Positions 44,560 to 52,697 of a stretch of 64,000 nt of DNA are shown here, in pieces. Source of the DNA: Paenibacillus sp. (GTDB lineage: Bacteria > Bacillota > Bacilli > Paenibacillales > Paenibacillaceae). Under the pieces are notes generated by a model. That model was not told the origin of the DNA. It saw nothing but the letters and a program-made list of their open reading frames with translations, and did not search any database. Numbering within the stretch: the stretch's first letter is position 1; the number at the start of each line of letters is the position of its first letter. The position numbers were made by a program, and so were the translations under genes. Location: assembly GCA_023512345.1 (NCBI GenBank), contig JAILZT010000005.1:287243-351242 (forward strand), given 5' to 3'.

Positions 44560-44578
44560 CTTATCCCCTCCATTTTGC

Positions 44579-45343
44579 CTAAAATCCCATTTTAGATAGC
44601 CATGAAGAAAGCTTTTCTTCTCGCAACTTTAGATCATCATGTTCTTTATTATACTTCCCAAGCGATAATTCTGCAGTTATGCTGCCATCGAGCAGATACA
44701 ATACACGATCTGCCTTAGCAGCGACTTTCGCGTCGTGTGTTGCCAGTAAAATCGTAGTTCCTGATCGGTTAATATCAGCTAATATCTCCATAATTTCACC
44801 AGCGGCTTTAGAATTTAGTGCACCCGTTGGTTCATCGCCAAAGAGAATATCCGGCTGATTAATGAGTGCCCTGCAGATCGCTGCTCTTTGCAATTGGCCG
44901 CCTGATACCTGGGTAATATCTCGATCCGCGAGAGTGGATATCCCAGTTCTTTTCATTAAATCAGCAGCTCTTTTGTTGATGCCTCTGCGACTGCTGCTTT
45001 TCGCCCGGTAAGCAGACAGAATGATGTTATCCAGAATATTCAGATTTTTCAAAAGGTTCATCTGCTGAAAAATAAATCCCATTTTGTTCAAGCGTAATCC
45101 GGCTAATTCATTCTCAGAGAGTCCTGTGATCTCCTGTTCCTTAAAGAGAATACTCCCCGAAGTCGTCCTATCCATACCGCTGATAGTATACAGTAATGTT
45201 GACTTTCCGGAGCCGGAAGGCCCCATCAAAGCCACGAATTCCCCCTGCGAAATTTGCAAATGGATATCTTTTAAGATGTGCTGTCGAAATCCTAAGCCTG
45301 TCAGATAGTCTTTACTTAAGCCCTTTGCTACCAATATAGGCAT
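44579..45343 (-). CDS. MacB-type ABC ATPase
   Basis: The 254-residue ATPase has Walker A ALMGPSGSGKSTLLY, a Q-loop with MGFIFQQMNLL, signature VSGGQLQRAAICRA, Walker B DILFGDEPTGALN, and the switch His in ILLATHDAKVA. This is the LolD/MacB group used by FtsX-type permeases. The ATG at 45343 follows AGGAGGAG. It lies 13 bases after the permease stop and forms with it a mechanotransmission-type ABC system. Confidence 0.9.
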   Translation of the reverse strand: MPILVAKGLSKDYLTGLGFRQHILKDIHLQISQGEFVALMGPSGSGKSTLLYTISGMDRTTSGSILFKEQEITGLSENELAGLRLNKMGFIFQQMNLLKNLNILDNIILSAYRAKSSSRRGINKRAADLMKRTGISTLADRDITQVSGGQLQRAAICRALINQPDILFGDEPTGALNSKAAGEIMEILADINRSGTTILLATHDAKVAAKADRVLYLLDGSITAELSLGKYNKEHDDLKLREEKLSSWLSKMGF

Positions 45344-45356
45344 TATGAACTCCTCC

Positions 45357-47696
45357 TCATTTGACCATTCGTTCAGCAATACTGTTATTTTTCATGAACG
45401 TTGTATTCACTACTGTTGTGGCGGCTACGATTATAAGCAAGACCAGCGGGAGAATAAGATAAGCGACCCCCGGATGGATTACAAGCTGAATTTTGGAAGC
45501 TCCTAAGAAAGATCCGAGGATTTGAACCAACTTTTGTCCCACTGTGCGCGTGGCTAAGATCCCGAGTGTGATTCCTAGGCCAGATACCAGAAGTAACCGG
45601 ATCAGGTATTGTATTTGTATGTCTCTTGGAGTAAAACCCAAGCTTTTCAGAATAGCCATTTGCGAGGAATCCTTAGCTAACAGCATTTTAAGAAACAAAG
45701 AGGTAATCAGTACAGAAATGGATATTGATATGACAAGGGCCAAAATAGTAACTAGTTCCAGCTGCCTGATGGTATTCCCTAATGTCTGCGATAAATAGCT
45801 TTCCAAATGTGTGATTTTCGCCGGATAAAATAACTTGGCATACTGATCCATTTTTTCATCCACAGAAATACCTGAGTGAACATCCACTGCGATGACATAC
45901 CACATCACGGTCTTGGGATCATATGGTAATCGAGCTTTTGCTGTGCGGCCCCCGTTGGTTATATCCTGATAGACACCGCTAACCGTCATTTCCTTCTCGA
46001 TTCCGTTCGTTGCCAAAAGAAGCGTATCACCCACTTTTACATTCAGCTCCTTGGCGTTCAGATCAGAAAGGGCCAGCTCATTCACCCTTATTGGGGCTGT
46101 ACCGTTTAAATACGATAATGGAAAAATAGAAAAATCACCTAACTCCACATGTATGCTTTCCCAAACGCCATCACTACCCAGAACTTTGAACCGACAGGTG
46201 ACCAGCGGAGAGAATTTCTCAAGATCTTGATCGTTCTTTATGTATGTAATCATCTCATCGAATCTCTGATCGATATTAGCTGAGTGTTGCAAATCAATTC
46301 GAATATCACTTTGCGGTGCGCCCAAATAGGATATAAATTGAGGAGACTTCAGGGTATTCAGTAAATTTACCGGCACCACCATGATAAATATACAAACAAC
46401 AAAAACGAACAACAACAGCCCATACATTTTCAAACGCCCATAGACATCTGTTAAGCCTAAAAAAACATTTGCATTTAAGTATTTACGCTTGCTCAGTACT
46501 AAAGAACGTTTGTGAATTTGAGACTCTCCTACAGTGCCTGACCGTAAAGCCTCTACTGCTGTTATCCGATTGAATCGTTTAAGAATGATCCTGCAAAAAA
46601 TCACAACTATCCCGAATATCAAACTAACCGCTAGAACAGGTACTATAAGGTGAAGAAATCCGCTCGGAGCAGCACCCAGATACAAAGTGATATTAGCTGT
46701 AAAAAACCGCATCACACCCAAAGAGACCAAATATCCACTTAAAGAAGCGAAAGCTGCCATAGCTATATACTTTGCTAGATATATACTTCTAATATCACGC
46801 TGTGTGATTCCAATGGCCTTCATAATGCCAATCTCTCGGTAATCCTCTTCCATGGTCGCGATAATCGTAAATCTAAGGCAAAGAATTGCAATAATTATCA
46901 GTAAAAGGCTTACCAATATAATGACAATCGCTATAATCCCATCGGTTAAAGCATTGAGAGTCTTAAATAAAGGATAGTCAATAGCAGGCCCCTTACTGGG
47001 CATATTGGAGGATTGATAGGCATTACGAAATTCGCTTAGCTTGGATAAATCGTTGAGTTGAAATTCGATTAGGTACTCAATATCTCCAAGGTTCTTCTGA
47101 AGGATTAAGAAATCTCTATCATTCACGACAAAACGCTTCGAGCTGACAATAGCTGAATTCATCTGAACATCACGCACAAAATCAGTAATGATAAATTCTC
47201 TACTAAATGGCCCCTTGCTAACACGGACTGTATCGCCAATCTCCAGCTTTTTCTGCTGCATATAATAGATGGGAATTGCAATCTCGCCCTCTGCTACCTG
47301 AATCACCTGGTTCTCTAAATTCAGCAAAAAATCAAACGACCTATTTTGTCTTACAAAGCCGATATCCATCACACTGTTTTCTTCCGACCTTTGGCTGCTT
47401 CCTAACCACACATTCGAGCCTTCAATACCAAGCATTTCTACGGTCTGCTGACCTTTAATAAGGCTGCTAGATGATACAAAGGTCTTCACAACCTTCTCGT
47501 CCAAAGGGCCCGAGTGCATCTGAACAAAGTGGGGAGCATTGGACTTGCTAAGAAGATTACCTAAGGAGCTGGACAATTCCATAATGACATGGGAAGCAGA
47601 ACTAACCAGCAAAGCAGATAACATAATGAAAATAAATAAAACAACAGTAATGATTTTATTTCGTTGGATATCTCTTTTTAAGATTTTCAACAGCAT
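45357..47696 (-). CDS. FtsX-type ABC permease, two FtsX units
   Basis: The 779-residue protein has about eight to ten membrane helices arranged as an N-terminal helix, a large external domain (about 50-245), an FtsX unit (about 250-380, with EEDYREIGIMKAIGITQRDI), a second external domain (about 440-640), and a second FtsX unit (about 645-770, with MAILKSLGFTPRDIQIQYL). This is the layout of macrolide or bacitracin-type efflux permeases. The ATG follows GGAGGCAGTAAC. It lies 27 bases after the TetR stop. Substrate unknown; the TetR partner suggests a small toxic compound or peptide. Confidence 0.87.
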   Translation of the reverse strand: MLLKILKRDIQRNKIITVVLFIFIMLSALLVSSASHVIMELSSSLGNLLSKSNAPHFVQMHSGPLDEKVVKTFVSSSSLIKGQQTVEMLGIEGSNVWLGSSQRSEENSVMDIGFVRQNRSFDFLLNLENQVIQVAEGEIAIPIYYMQQKKLEIGDTVRVSKGPFSREFIITDFVRDVQMNSAIVSSKRFVVNDRDFLILQKNLGDIEYLIEFQLNDLSKLSEFRNAYQSSNMPSKGPAIDYPLFKTLNALTDGIIAIVIILVSLLLIIIAILCLRFTIIATMEEDYREIGIMKAIGITQRDIRSIYLAKYIAMAAFASLSGYLVSLGVMRFFTANITLYLGAAPSGFLHLIVPVLAVSLIFGIVVIFCRIILKRFNRITAVEALRSGTVGESQIHKRSLVLSKRKYLNANVFLGLTDVYGRLKMYGLLLFVFVVCIFIMVVPVNLLNTLKSPQFISYLGAPQSDIRIDLQHSANIDQRFDEMITYIKNDQDLEKFSPLVTCRFKVLGSDGVWESIHVELGDFSIFPLSYLNGTAPIRVNELALSDLNAKELNVKVGDTLLLATNGIEKEMTVSGVYQDITNGGRTAKARLPYDPKTVMWYVIAVDVHSGISVDEKMDQYAKLFYPAKITHLESYLSQTLGNTIRQLELVTILALVISISISVLITSLFLKMLLAKDSSQMAILKSLGFTPRDIQIQYLIRLLLVSGLGITLGILATRTVGQKLVQILGSFLGASKIQLVIHPGVAYLILPLVLLIIVAATTVVNTTFMKNNSIAERMVK

Positions 47697-47723
47697 GTTA
47701 CTGCCTCCGATCCTTCTCTTACA

Positions 47724-48353
47724 TTACGGTTGCTCAAACATTTGGGCTACGTATGATAAGCTGCCGGTCTCTGCTCCCAGTGTAGTCTCCATGATATGAA
47801 TAAATGCCTTGATCTTACGGATAATTTCCTCCGGCTGCCACTTGAACATCCCTTCATCCAACAGAAATTGTGAGGAGATCAGCAGGAATTCTACCGTCTC
47901 TCTGGGATATTGGACTTTGAATAGCTTTTCCTCGATTCCCTGCTCCACTACCTCAGTCAAAACTGGGGTTAGCTGCAAAATAGTTTCGACCAAACTTTTC
48001 TGATGCAGCTGTGCATTATCCGCCTGATGAAATTCCTCAATCATCTGTCCCTTTATGTCCGAATTCGGTTTTTGTGCCATAATCATCTGAAGCAGCTTTT
48101 CATGAACGGTAAGCTCCTGATTCTCTGCAATTCGCTTAGCTGCTGCTACCCCAGCGTCAATGAATCGCATAACCACCGCATCCATTACCTCTTCCTTCGA
48201 TTTAAAATAGTAATAGAATGTACCTTTCGCAATACCGATGGCCTGCAAGATATCATTCACCGTTGTTTTGGCATAACCCTTAGTGAAAAAAAGCATTTCT
48301 GCTGTATTCAAAATTTCATTTCTGCGTTCCTCATGTTCCTTAGAAATCCTCAT
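47724..48353 (-). CDS. TetR-family repressor of the ABC operon
   Basis: The 209-residue protein has an N-terminal TetR helix-turn-helix (ILNTAEMLFFTKGYAKTTVN, DILQAIGIAKGTFYYYFKSK) and a helical ligand-binding C-terminus. The ATG at 48353 is chosen because GGAGGG lies 7 bases upstream and the longer frame to 48443 crosses the promoter and operator. It heads the operon TetR-permease-ATPase-lipoprotein and very probably represses it, since a dyad overlaps the transcription start. Confidence 0.88.
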   Translation of the reverse strand: MRISKEHEERRNEILNTAEMLFFTKGYAKTTVNDILQAIGIAKGTFYYYFKSKEEVMDAVVMRFIDAGVAAAKRIAENQELTVHEKLLQMIMAQKPNSDIKGQMIEEFHQADNAQLHQKSLVETILQLTPVLTEVVEQGIEEKLFKVQYPRETVEFLLISSQFLLDEGMFKWQPEEIIRKIKAFIHIMETTLGAETGSLSYVAQMFEQP

Positions 48354-48372
48354 TAACATGCCCTCCATGCAG

Positions 48373-48393
48373 TAGACTGACCGTCGGTCTATA
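48373..48393. promoter_or_regulatory. Operator overlapping the TetR-ABC transcription start
   Basis: An imperfect dyad with a perfect core GACCG-T-CGGTC (48379-48389) lies just downstream of the -10 box, the usual place of a TetR-family operator. Confidence 0.6.
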
Positions 48394-48396
48394 CCA

Positions 48397-48425
48397 ATAT
48401 TAGACATTACCCCAGATTCTGTCAA
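48397..48425 (-). promoter_or_regulatory. Consensus sigma-A promoter of the TetR-ABC operon
   Basis: On the minus strand TTGACA (48420-48425) and TAATAT (48397-48402) are separated by exactly 17 bases. Transcription should begin near 48390, inside the operator. Confidence 0.75.
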
Positions 48426-48464
48426 TGAGTATTTTGATAACATGAGACTCTAATAATAGAAGAA

Positions 48465-48500
48465 GAAACGGTCCCCGTAATTTCGGAGACCGTTTCTTTT
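48465..48500 (-). terminator. Hairpin at the end of the orphan kinase gene
   Basis: GAAACGGTC and GACCGTTTC with an inner CCG/CGG pair; the stem overlaps the region just past the kinase stop. The minus strand tail is TTCTTCTATTATT, which is only moderately T-rich. Confidence 0.6.
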
Positions 48501-49941
48501 ATTTGTTAAAAGACAGCATAAAGTTTGTTTCCTTATCGTTGGAGTGAAACTCTATTTTCCCATTATTTTTAATCATGATCTCTCTACAAATGGCTAGTCC
48601 TAATCCAGTACCACTTTCTTTGTTGGTTATAAAAGGCTGGAAAAGTGAATTTTTTAAGGCTTCTGGTATTTCTGGTCCATTGTTCATTATATGTATGCAG
48701 ACACATTCTTCATTTTCCACGCACTCTATGGTAATCATTCGATCCGTTTTCACTGAAATTAAAGCATCAATTGCATTGCTAACAATATTCGAGATCACTT
48801 GTTGGATTGAGATTTTTTGAATAATAAAGTATGTACTTTCTCCACCTATGAATTGTAAATTTATATTTTCGTTACTAAGCCGAGGATTTAATAAATAAAG
48901 AGTGGAATGAATCAATTCGTTTGCAGATATCTCTATTTTTTCTTCTTCAAAAGCATTGTTCCTTGAGAAACTTAAAAAACCAGTTATTTGCATATTGATT
49001 GTCTTAAACTCATCATCAATAACATCAAGGTACCTCTCTAATTGTGTTTGTCCTTGTCTTCCGTTTAAAACATCGTACCTTATCAATTTTAAAAATCCAG
49101 CGATGGAGGTTAATGGATTTCGAATTTCATGCGCCATACATGAAGCCATTTTTCCAATTAGATTTAATCGGTCATCATGTAACTTATCAAGATTCTCTCT
49201 CATTCTTTCAAAGGACTGCGATAATTGTCCAATTTCATCTTTAGATTGAGTTAGAATAGGTTGACTTAAATCACCTTTGGAGATAGTCTCCGCGATATGT
49301 ATGAGTTTGTGAGTCGGATTTGTAATCGAACGATACAGAAAGTATGCAATAATTATGCTAAGCACGATTACAGAAATTCCATATACAATTAAATGGTCAA
49401 TCATAGTTTTGTTAGATTGCATAATTCTAACTATACTACTTCTTATGTGGGATACTTGCTCCACTTGAAAATGATTAATTTTATTGTTTATCAATTGAGA
49501 AGAACGATCAAAAACTGGCATAGATAAGCTTCCTTTTGCAGGACCACCAACGATAAAGTCCTTCGCCATATTCAATCCTGTTATGTAATAAATCTCAAAG
49601 GCGGCTTTAAGTTCATTCATTTGTGATTTCATTTCAGGGTTTAATATTAGAATTTCAGAAACATTTTTATAAAATTTATCTGCATATTTTTGAGCTTCCA
49701 TAACTCCATTATCCAACCCATTTTGACCTCTTGTAGCACTAATATCCATTAAATTATGCTCTACTTGAACGACAGAAAGTTTCATATCATCTGCTAATAA
49801 TGCTAAAGTTAAGGTTTTATTTTGAAAGGTTTGATAATTGCTGTTTTGCATAGTTGCAAATCTATTATGAAATATAACAACCATTGAAAAGAGTAAAAAA
49901 ATCAGGCTGAATGCGATTATACTTTTCTTGCGAATAGTCAC
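48499..49941 (-). CDS. Orphan membrane histidine kinase with HAMP domain
   Basis: The 480-residue kinase has membrane helices at about 8-25 and 183-204 flanking a 155-residue extracellular helical sensor of the four-helix (MCP-like) type. A HAMP domain (about 205-255), the phosphoacceptor helix MASCMAHEIRNPLTSIAGFL (His271), an N box QVISNIVSNAIDAL and a G box SGTGLGLAICREIMIKNNG follow. The HEIRNP motif and lack of a neighbouring response regulator resemble the sporulation-type kinases (KinB/KinD class) or NtrB-type kinases. The GTG start has AGGAGG 6 bases upstream. It might feed a phosphorelay; no partner is visible. Confidence 0.88.
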   Translation of the reverse strand: MTIRKKSIIAFSLIFLLFSMVVIFHNRFATMQNSNYQTFQNKTLTLALLADDMKLSVVQVEHNLMDISATRGQNGLDNGVMEAQKYADKFYKNVSEILILNPEMKSQMNELKAAFEIYYITGLNMAKDFIVGGPAKGSLSMPVFDRSSQLINNKINHFQVEQVSHIRSSIVRIMQSNKTMIDHLIVYGISVIVLSIIIAYFLYRSITNPTHKLIHIAETISKGDLSQPILTQSKDEIGQLSQSFERMRENLDKLHDDRLNLIGKMASCMAHEIRNPLTSIAGFLKLIRYDVLNGRQGQTQLERYLDVIDDEFKTINMQITGFLSFSRNNAFEEEKIEISANELIHSTLYLLNPRLSNENINLQFIGGESTYFIIQKISIQQVISNIVSNAIDALISVKTDRMITIECVENEECVCIHIMNNGPEIPEALKNSLFQPFITNKESGTGLGLAICREIMIKNNGKIEFHSNDKETNFMLSFNK

Positions 49942-50095
49942 TGAAATCCTCCTAGTACATCTGGATTAATAGTAAACAACTAGCGTATATCTTCTCCATT
50001 TAAAAGTGGGAGTTGTTGTTTTTTAACTATATTATATTAATTTTCCACAAAGATCCACATAAAAATAGAGATCCCATCTGCACAATTTAAAGAGC

Positions 50096-50122
50096 AAAAA
50101 GACACTAAAGGAGCTTAGTGCC
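50096..50122 (-). terminator. Terminator of the gene at 50230-50631
   Basis: GGCACTAA pairs with TTAGTGTC (one G-T pair) on the minus strand, followed by TTTTT, 107 bases past the stop. Confidence 0.65.
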
Positions 50123-50229
50123 TCATCAAATTTCAAGTGTACTTTTACACTTCAATCTGCCTCTGGAGCCTATTTCATTGAAATCAAAAGTATGACATAG
50201 CAATGTTGTATTGGATACACCAATTCACC

Positions 50230-50631
50230 CTATAGCTCGTCAGCACTATGTACTTTTCCACCAAAGTAATTTCTTTTGTTAATCGAAGCCTCTTTAATCC
50301 AATTCATTAATTCATCTTTACTTATGTAAAATTCATTATCTACTTTAATATAGGGAAACATGGCTCCCGCAAAACTTCCTGTAGTACTTAACTTGGAATG
50401 CTCCGCTTTAATAATTTCTAATACTTGAGCTTCTGTCATATTCAAAAAGCCGGCAGCTTCTGCAATTTTCATCAATGGTTTAATTTGTTCCACTACTACT
50501 GTTTCTTGTTGTTGCGCTACCATAGGTTCAGCTTTCAGGACTTTTGCATTACTAAGTAATGAGCAACCGATAATAAATGAAATTCCTAAAATGACGCTTG
50601 CTAATAGCATATAAACTTGATTAGTCTTCAT
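50230..50631 (-). CDS. Membrane-anchored protein with excisionase-like domain
   Basis: The 133-residue protein has an N-terminal hydrophobic segment that ends in FIIGCSLL, which might be a lipobox or a plain membrane helix, then a linker and a compact domain: MKIAEAAGFLNMTEAQVLEI and FYISKDELMNWIKEAS, a helix-strand pattern reminiscent of excisionase/MerR-type winged helices (HTH_17). The ATG at 50631 follows GGAAGGGG. Placement outside the membrane, if a lipoprotein, would argue against DNA binding. The function is unknown. Confidence 0.6.
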   Translation of the reverse strand: MKTNQVYMLLASVILGISFIIGCSLLSNAKVLKAEPMVAQQQETVVVEQIKPLMKIAEAAGFLNMTEAQVLEIIKAEHSKLSTTGSFAGAMFPYIKVDNEFYISKDELMNWIKEASINKRNYFGGKVHSADEL

Positions 50632-50800
50632 AGGTTTTCCCCTTCCAGAAGATGAACTCAATTTCCCACTCACCCTTAAGGATAATATTGGGATAAATGT
50701 AATTTCCATAACCACTATACCACAAGAATGAATTGAGTATGATTGAAAAATTCAGGTTCGCCGATCGTTAGCTTTTCAAGGAATAAGTCTAATCGACACA

Positions 50801-50827
50801 AAAAAGACGCTGTTCTAAAGAACAGCG
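50801..50827 (-). terminator. Terminator of the riboswitch-controlled secreted protein
   Basis: CGCTGTTCT and AGAACAGCG (9 bp) followed by TCTTTTTT on the minus strand, 30 bases past the stop at 50857. Confidence 0.85.
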
Positions 50828-50856
50828 CCTAAGGTCCAGCGATAATATAGCTAGCG

Positions 50857-51720
50857 TTATTCTATTTCAGCGGGTTTTACAACAGCTGCAATTTTGTTAT
50901 GACTCGTATATTTGGCTTCAACTTTTGTAGTGATGTTCTCTTTCTCACCCGATTCAACCAGTACATAACTCATATCAACCGTCAGTTTTTCTGTCTGAAA
51001 AGTCTTCTTATTGACGTATAATTTCCAGGTCACACTTTTGGGTTGAACAGTCTCTGCTTCCATAACAAGGTCTCTGTCATATAGGTTTATCATAGCTTTA
51101 GCCGCTTTCGGTTCAGTTACCGTAAACTGGAGAATTGATTGTGAGCCAACATCGGTGACTTTCATCGATTTTTTATAGTTTTTAACCGAATCTAGCACGG
51201 AAGCTGGATCGAATTGGCCTTTGCTGTAAAGGATATCCCACTCTTCCTTTTCCATGGTGATCCAATAGAGTCCGTCAGGATCTATCGCCTCGCCTGTATC
51301 TTCAACTTCGTACTCTTCATATCCATATTCTTCGTCCAGAAGAGTACTGCCATCTACCAGATAATAAAATTCGTTATCGTTAGCATACAAATCAAAATCA
51401 AAAGTCGTATCAAGAAATTCTAAATTAAATGTGCCGATTGCAGCAAATTTCGGTTGACGGTTAATATCTACATCTAAAGTGTTTTTGTTGGAAAAACTCA
51501 TATCTCCAATTTGTAAATTCTGTTTTTTAATTGAATTCAGGTGGTAGCTCTTCAGCGTTTTGGATGCCGCCGTTAGTTTACCCATCATTTGATCTACGGT
51601 GAGGGGTTTGATAGTCGCTGCAGATACAACCTCCGTTTTGGAAATTAACCCGGTCGTTCCAGTAAGCAATAACGCCCCCGTAACTATTCCTGTGCATACC
51701 CATTTCAAAACCTTATTCAT
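50857..51720 (-). CDS. Secreted LolA-like (DUF6612-type) protein under c-di-GMP riboswitch
   Basis: The 287-residue product has a signal peptide (KVLKWVCTGIVTGALLLTG, cleavage near VSAAT). The mature part resembles the LolA-like DUF6612 group: VDQMMGKLTAASKTLKSYHL, strands of the type DVDINRQPKFAAIGTFNLEF, and KLYVNKKTFQTEKLTVDMSY. Such proteins bind lipids or other hydrophobic ligands outside the membrane. It has AAAGGGG upstream. The 5' region has a GEMM-I riboswitch and a terminator, so its expression depends on cyclic di-GMP. It is a single gene. Confidence 0.75.
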   Translation of the reverse strand: MNKVLKWVCTGIVTGALLLTGTTGLISKTEVVSAATIKPLTVDQMMGKLTAASKTLKSYHLNSIKKQNLQIGDMSFSNKNTLDVDINRQPKFAAIGTFNLEFLDTTFDFDLYANDNEFYYLVDGSTLLDEEYGYEEYEVEDTGEAIDPDGLYWITMEKEEWDILYSKGQFDPASVLDSVKNYKKSMKVTDVGSQSILQFTVTEPKAAKAMINLYDRDLVMEAETVQPKSVTWKLYVNKKTFQTEKLTVDMSYVLVESGEKENITTKVEAKYTSHNKIAAVVKPAEIE

Positions 51721-51770
51721 TCTTTTTCCCCTTTCGGATCTCGCGAGAACGTATCGCCTTTGAAGGTTAG

Positions 51771-51817
51771 AAAAATAAAAAAATAGCTCCGAACAGACTT
51801 ATGTCCACGGAGCTATC
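51771..51817 (-). terminator. Riboswitch expression-platform terminator, gene 50857-51720
   Basis: ATAGCTCCG and CGGAGCTAT (9 bp) with a 16-base loop, followed by a 12-base T-rich tract, lie between the c-di-GMP aptamer and the start codon. Transcription would end here unless the riboswitch prevents it. Confidence 0.8.
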
Positions 51818-51827
51818 TATAAAAAGC

Positions 51828-51928
51828 TACCCCTCTGGCGGCCTGGCGATCATTGCCTTCTAACGAATGGCTTTAGACCCATAGCTTTGTGTCATCATCT
51901 TTCGATGATTTTACCTTTAACGCGGATA
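51828..51928 (-). ncRNA. Cyclic di-GMP-I (GEMM-I) riboswitch upstream of the secreted protein
   Basis: On the minus strand the aptamer shows the P2 helix ATCATC-GAAA-GATGAT with its GNRA loop, then GACACAAAGC, GGGTCTAAAG, a variable P3 arm, and the close TGATCGCCAGGCCGCC. TATCC and GGGTA may close P1. The CAAAGC, GGTCTA and GCCAGG blocks are the conserved GEMM-I elements. One deviation from consensus is GACAC in place of GACGC. A terminator follows before the gene. Confidence 0.85.
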
Positions 51929-52174
51929 TTTAATTCGTATGTATTGAGATGTAGGACATAAGTCCATACTTTATTACTTTAACATGGATACATTTGCCTG
52001 TAAATCAATTCTTCTAACTCTAATTATATGGGCAATCAAGCAGACTCGAACCCAACTTTGCACTTCTTGGGTTTTTGGAAGAAATAAGCAGGATATTGTC
52101 AATTTACGGAGAATATCAACAACATACAAAGATCGTACATCAATTTAAGGTATTTACGAACTGGAGGGAAAATA
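51929..52174. other. Gene-free interval upstream of the PH-domain gene
   Basis: Between the riboswitch and the PH-like gene 246 bases hold no ORF with a ribosome site. The only structure seen is the terminator-like hairpin at 52049-52076. The TTGCCT near 51990 and TCTAAT about 19 bases later form a poor promoter. Confidence 0.5.
52049..52076 (+). terminator. Plus-strand terminator-like hairpin without an upstream gene
   Basis: AACCCAA and TTGGGTT pair, followed by TTTTT. No plus-strand gene precedes it. It may be the end of a short RNA or an attenuator before the PH-domain gene, 100 bases upstream of its start. Confidence 0.5.
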
Positions 52175-52603
52175 ATGGCTAACCTATTTAGCGGATTAAT
52201 GGGCAACTATTCAGAGGTAAGCATTCCTGAATTAAAGAATCAATATGGGGCATATCTCATGCCACAGGAAGAAATTCAAATGGGATTCAAGCTGGTCCGC
52301 GATGCTTTTATTATTACGGATGACCGATTGATTCTGATTGACCATCAAGGGGTTACCGGCAAGAAGACCCGTGTAGCATCCATTCATCTTAGCTCCATTT
52401 ATGAGGTTACTATGGAAACGGGCGGTACCGGATTCGATGATTGCGAAGTCACTCTTCACTATATAACTTCTCCTTATCACAAGTCCAACAACCTGCAAAC
52501 CTCAATATATAAGTTCGAATTTGGCAAGAAATTTAACGTACAGCCCATATTTACGGCATTGCTCAGTATTGCCAACCAAAATTATAAACGCTTGAATTCC
52601 TAA
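52175..52603 (+). CDS. Bacterial PH-domain protein (bPH_1, YokE-like)
   Basis: The 142-residue protein matches the bacterial pleckstrin-homology group: an initial loop and helix, then FKLVRDAFIITDDRLILIDH, QGVTGKKTRVASIHLSSIY, and CEVTLHYITSPYHKS, closing in a helix. The ATG has TGGAGGG 7 bases upstream. The role of these proteins is largely unknown; they may bind other proteins under stress. A terminator follows, so the gene is separate from the transporter. Confidence 0.85.
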   Translation: MANLFSGLMGNYSEVSIPELKNQYGAYLMPQEEIQMGFKLVRDAFIITDDRLILIDHQGVTGKKTRVASIHLSSIYEVTMETGGTGFDDCEVTLHYITSPYHKSNNLQTSIYKFEFGKKFNVQPIFTALLSIANQNYKRLNS

Positions 52604-52628
52604 TCTTGTAGATTGCTTAAGTACGGGA

Positions 52629-52667
52629 ATGTCCTCTGCCAGCATGTTGGTGGGGGACATCGTTTTG
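52629..52667 (+). terminator. Terminator of the PH-domain gene
   Basis: ATGTCC and GGACAT enclose a partly paired arm (CCA/TGG) and are followed by CGTTTTG, between the PH-domain gene and the symporter gene. Confidence 0.6.
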
Positions 52668-52697
52668 TATAGCAAATTAAGAAAAGAGGCTTGATCT

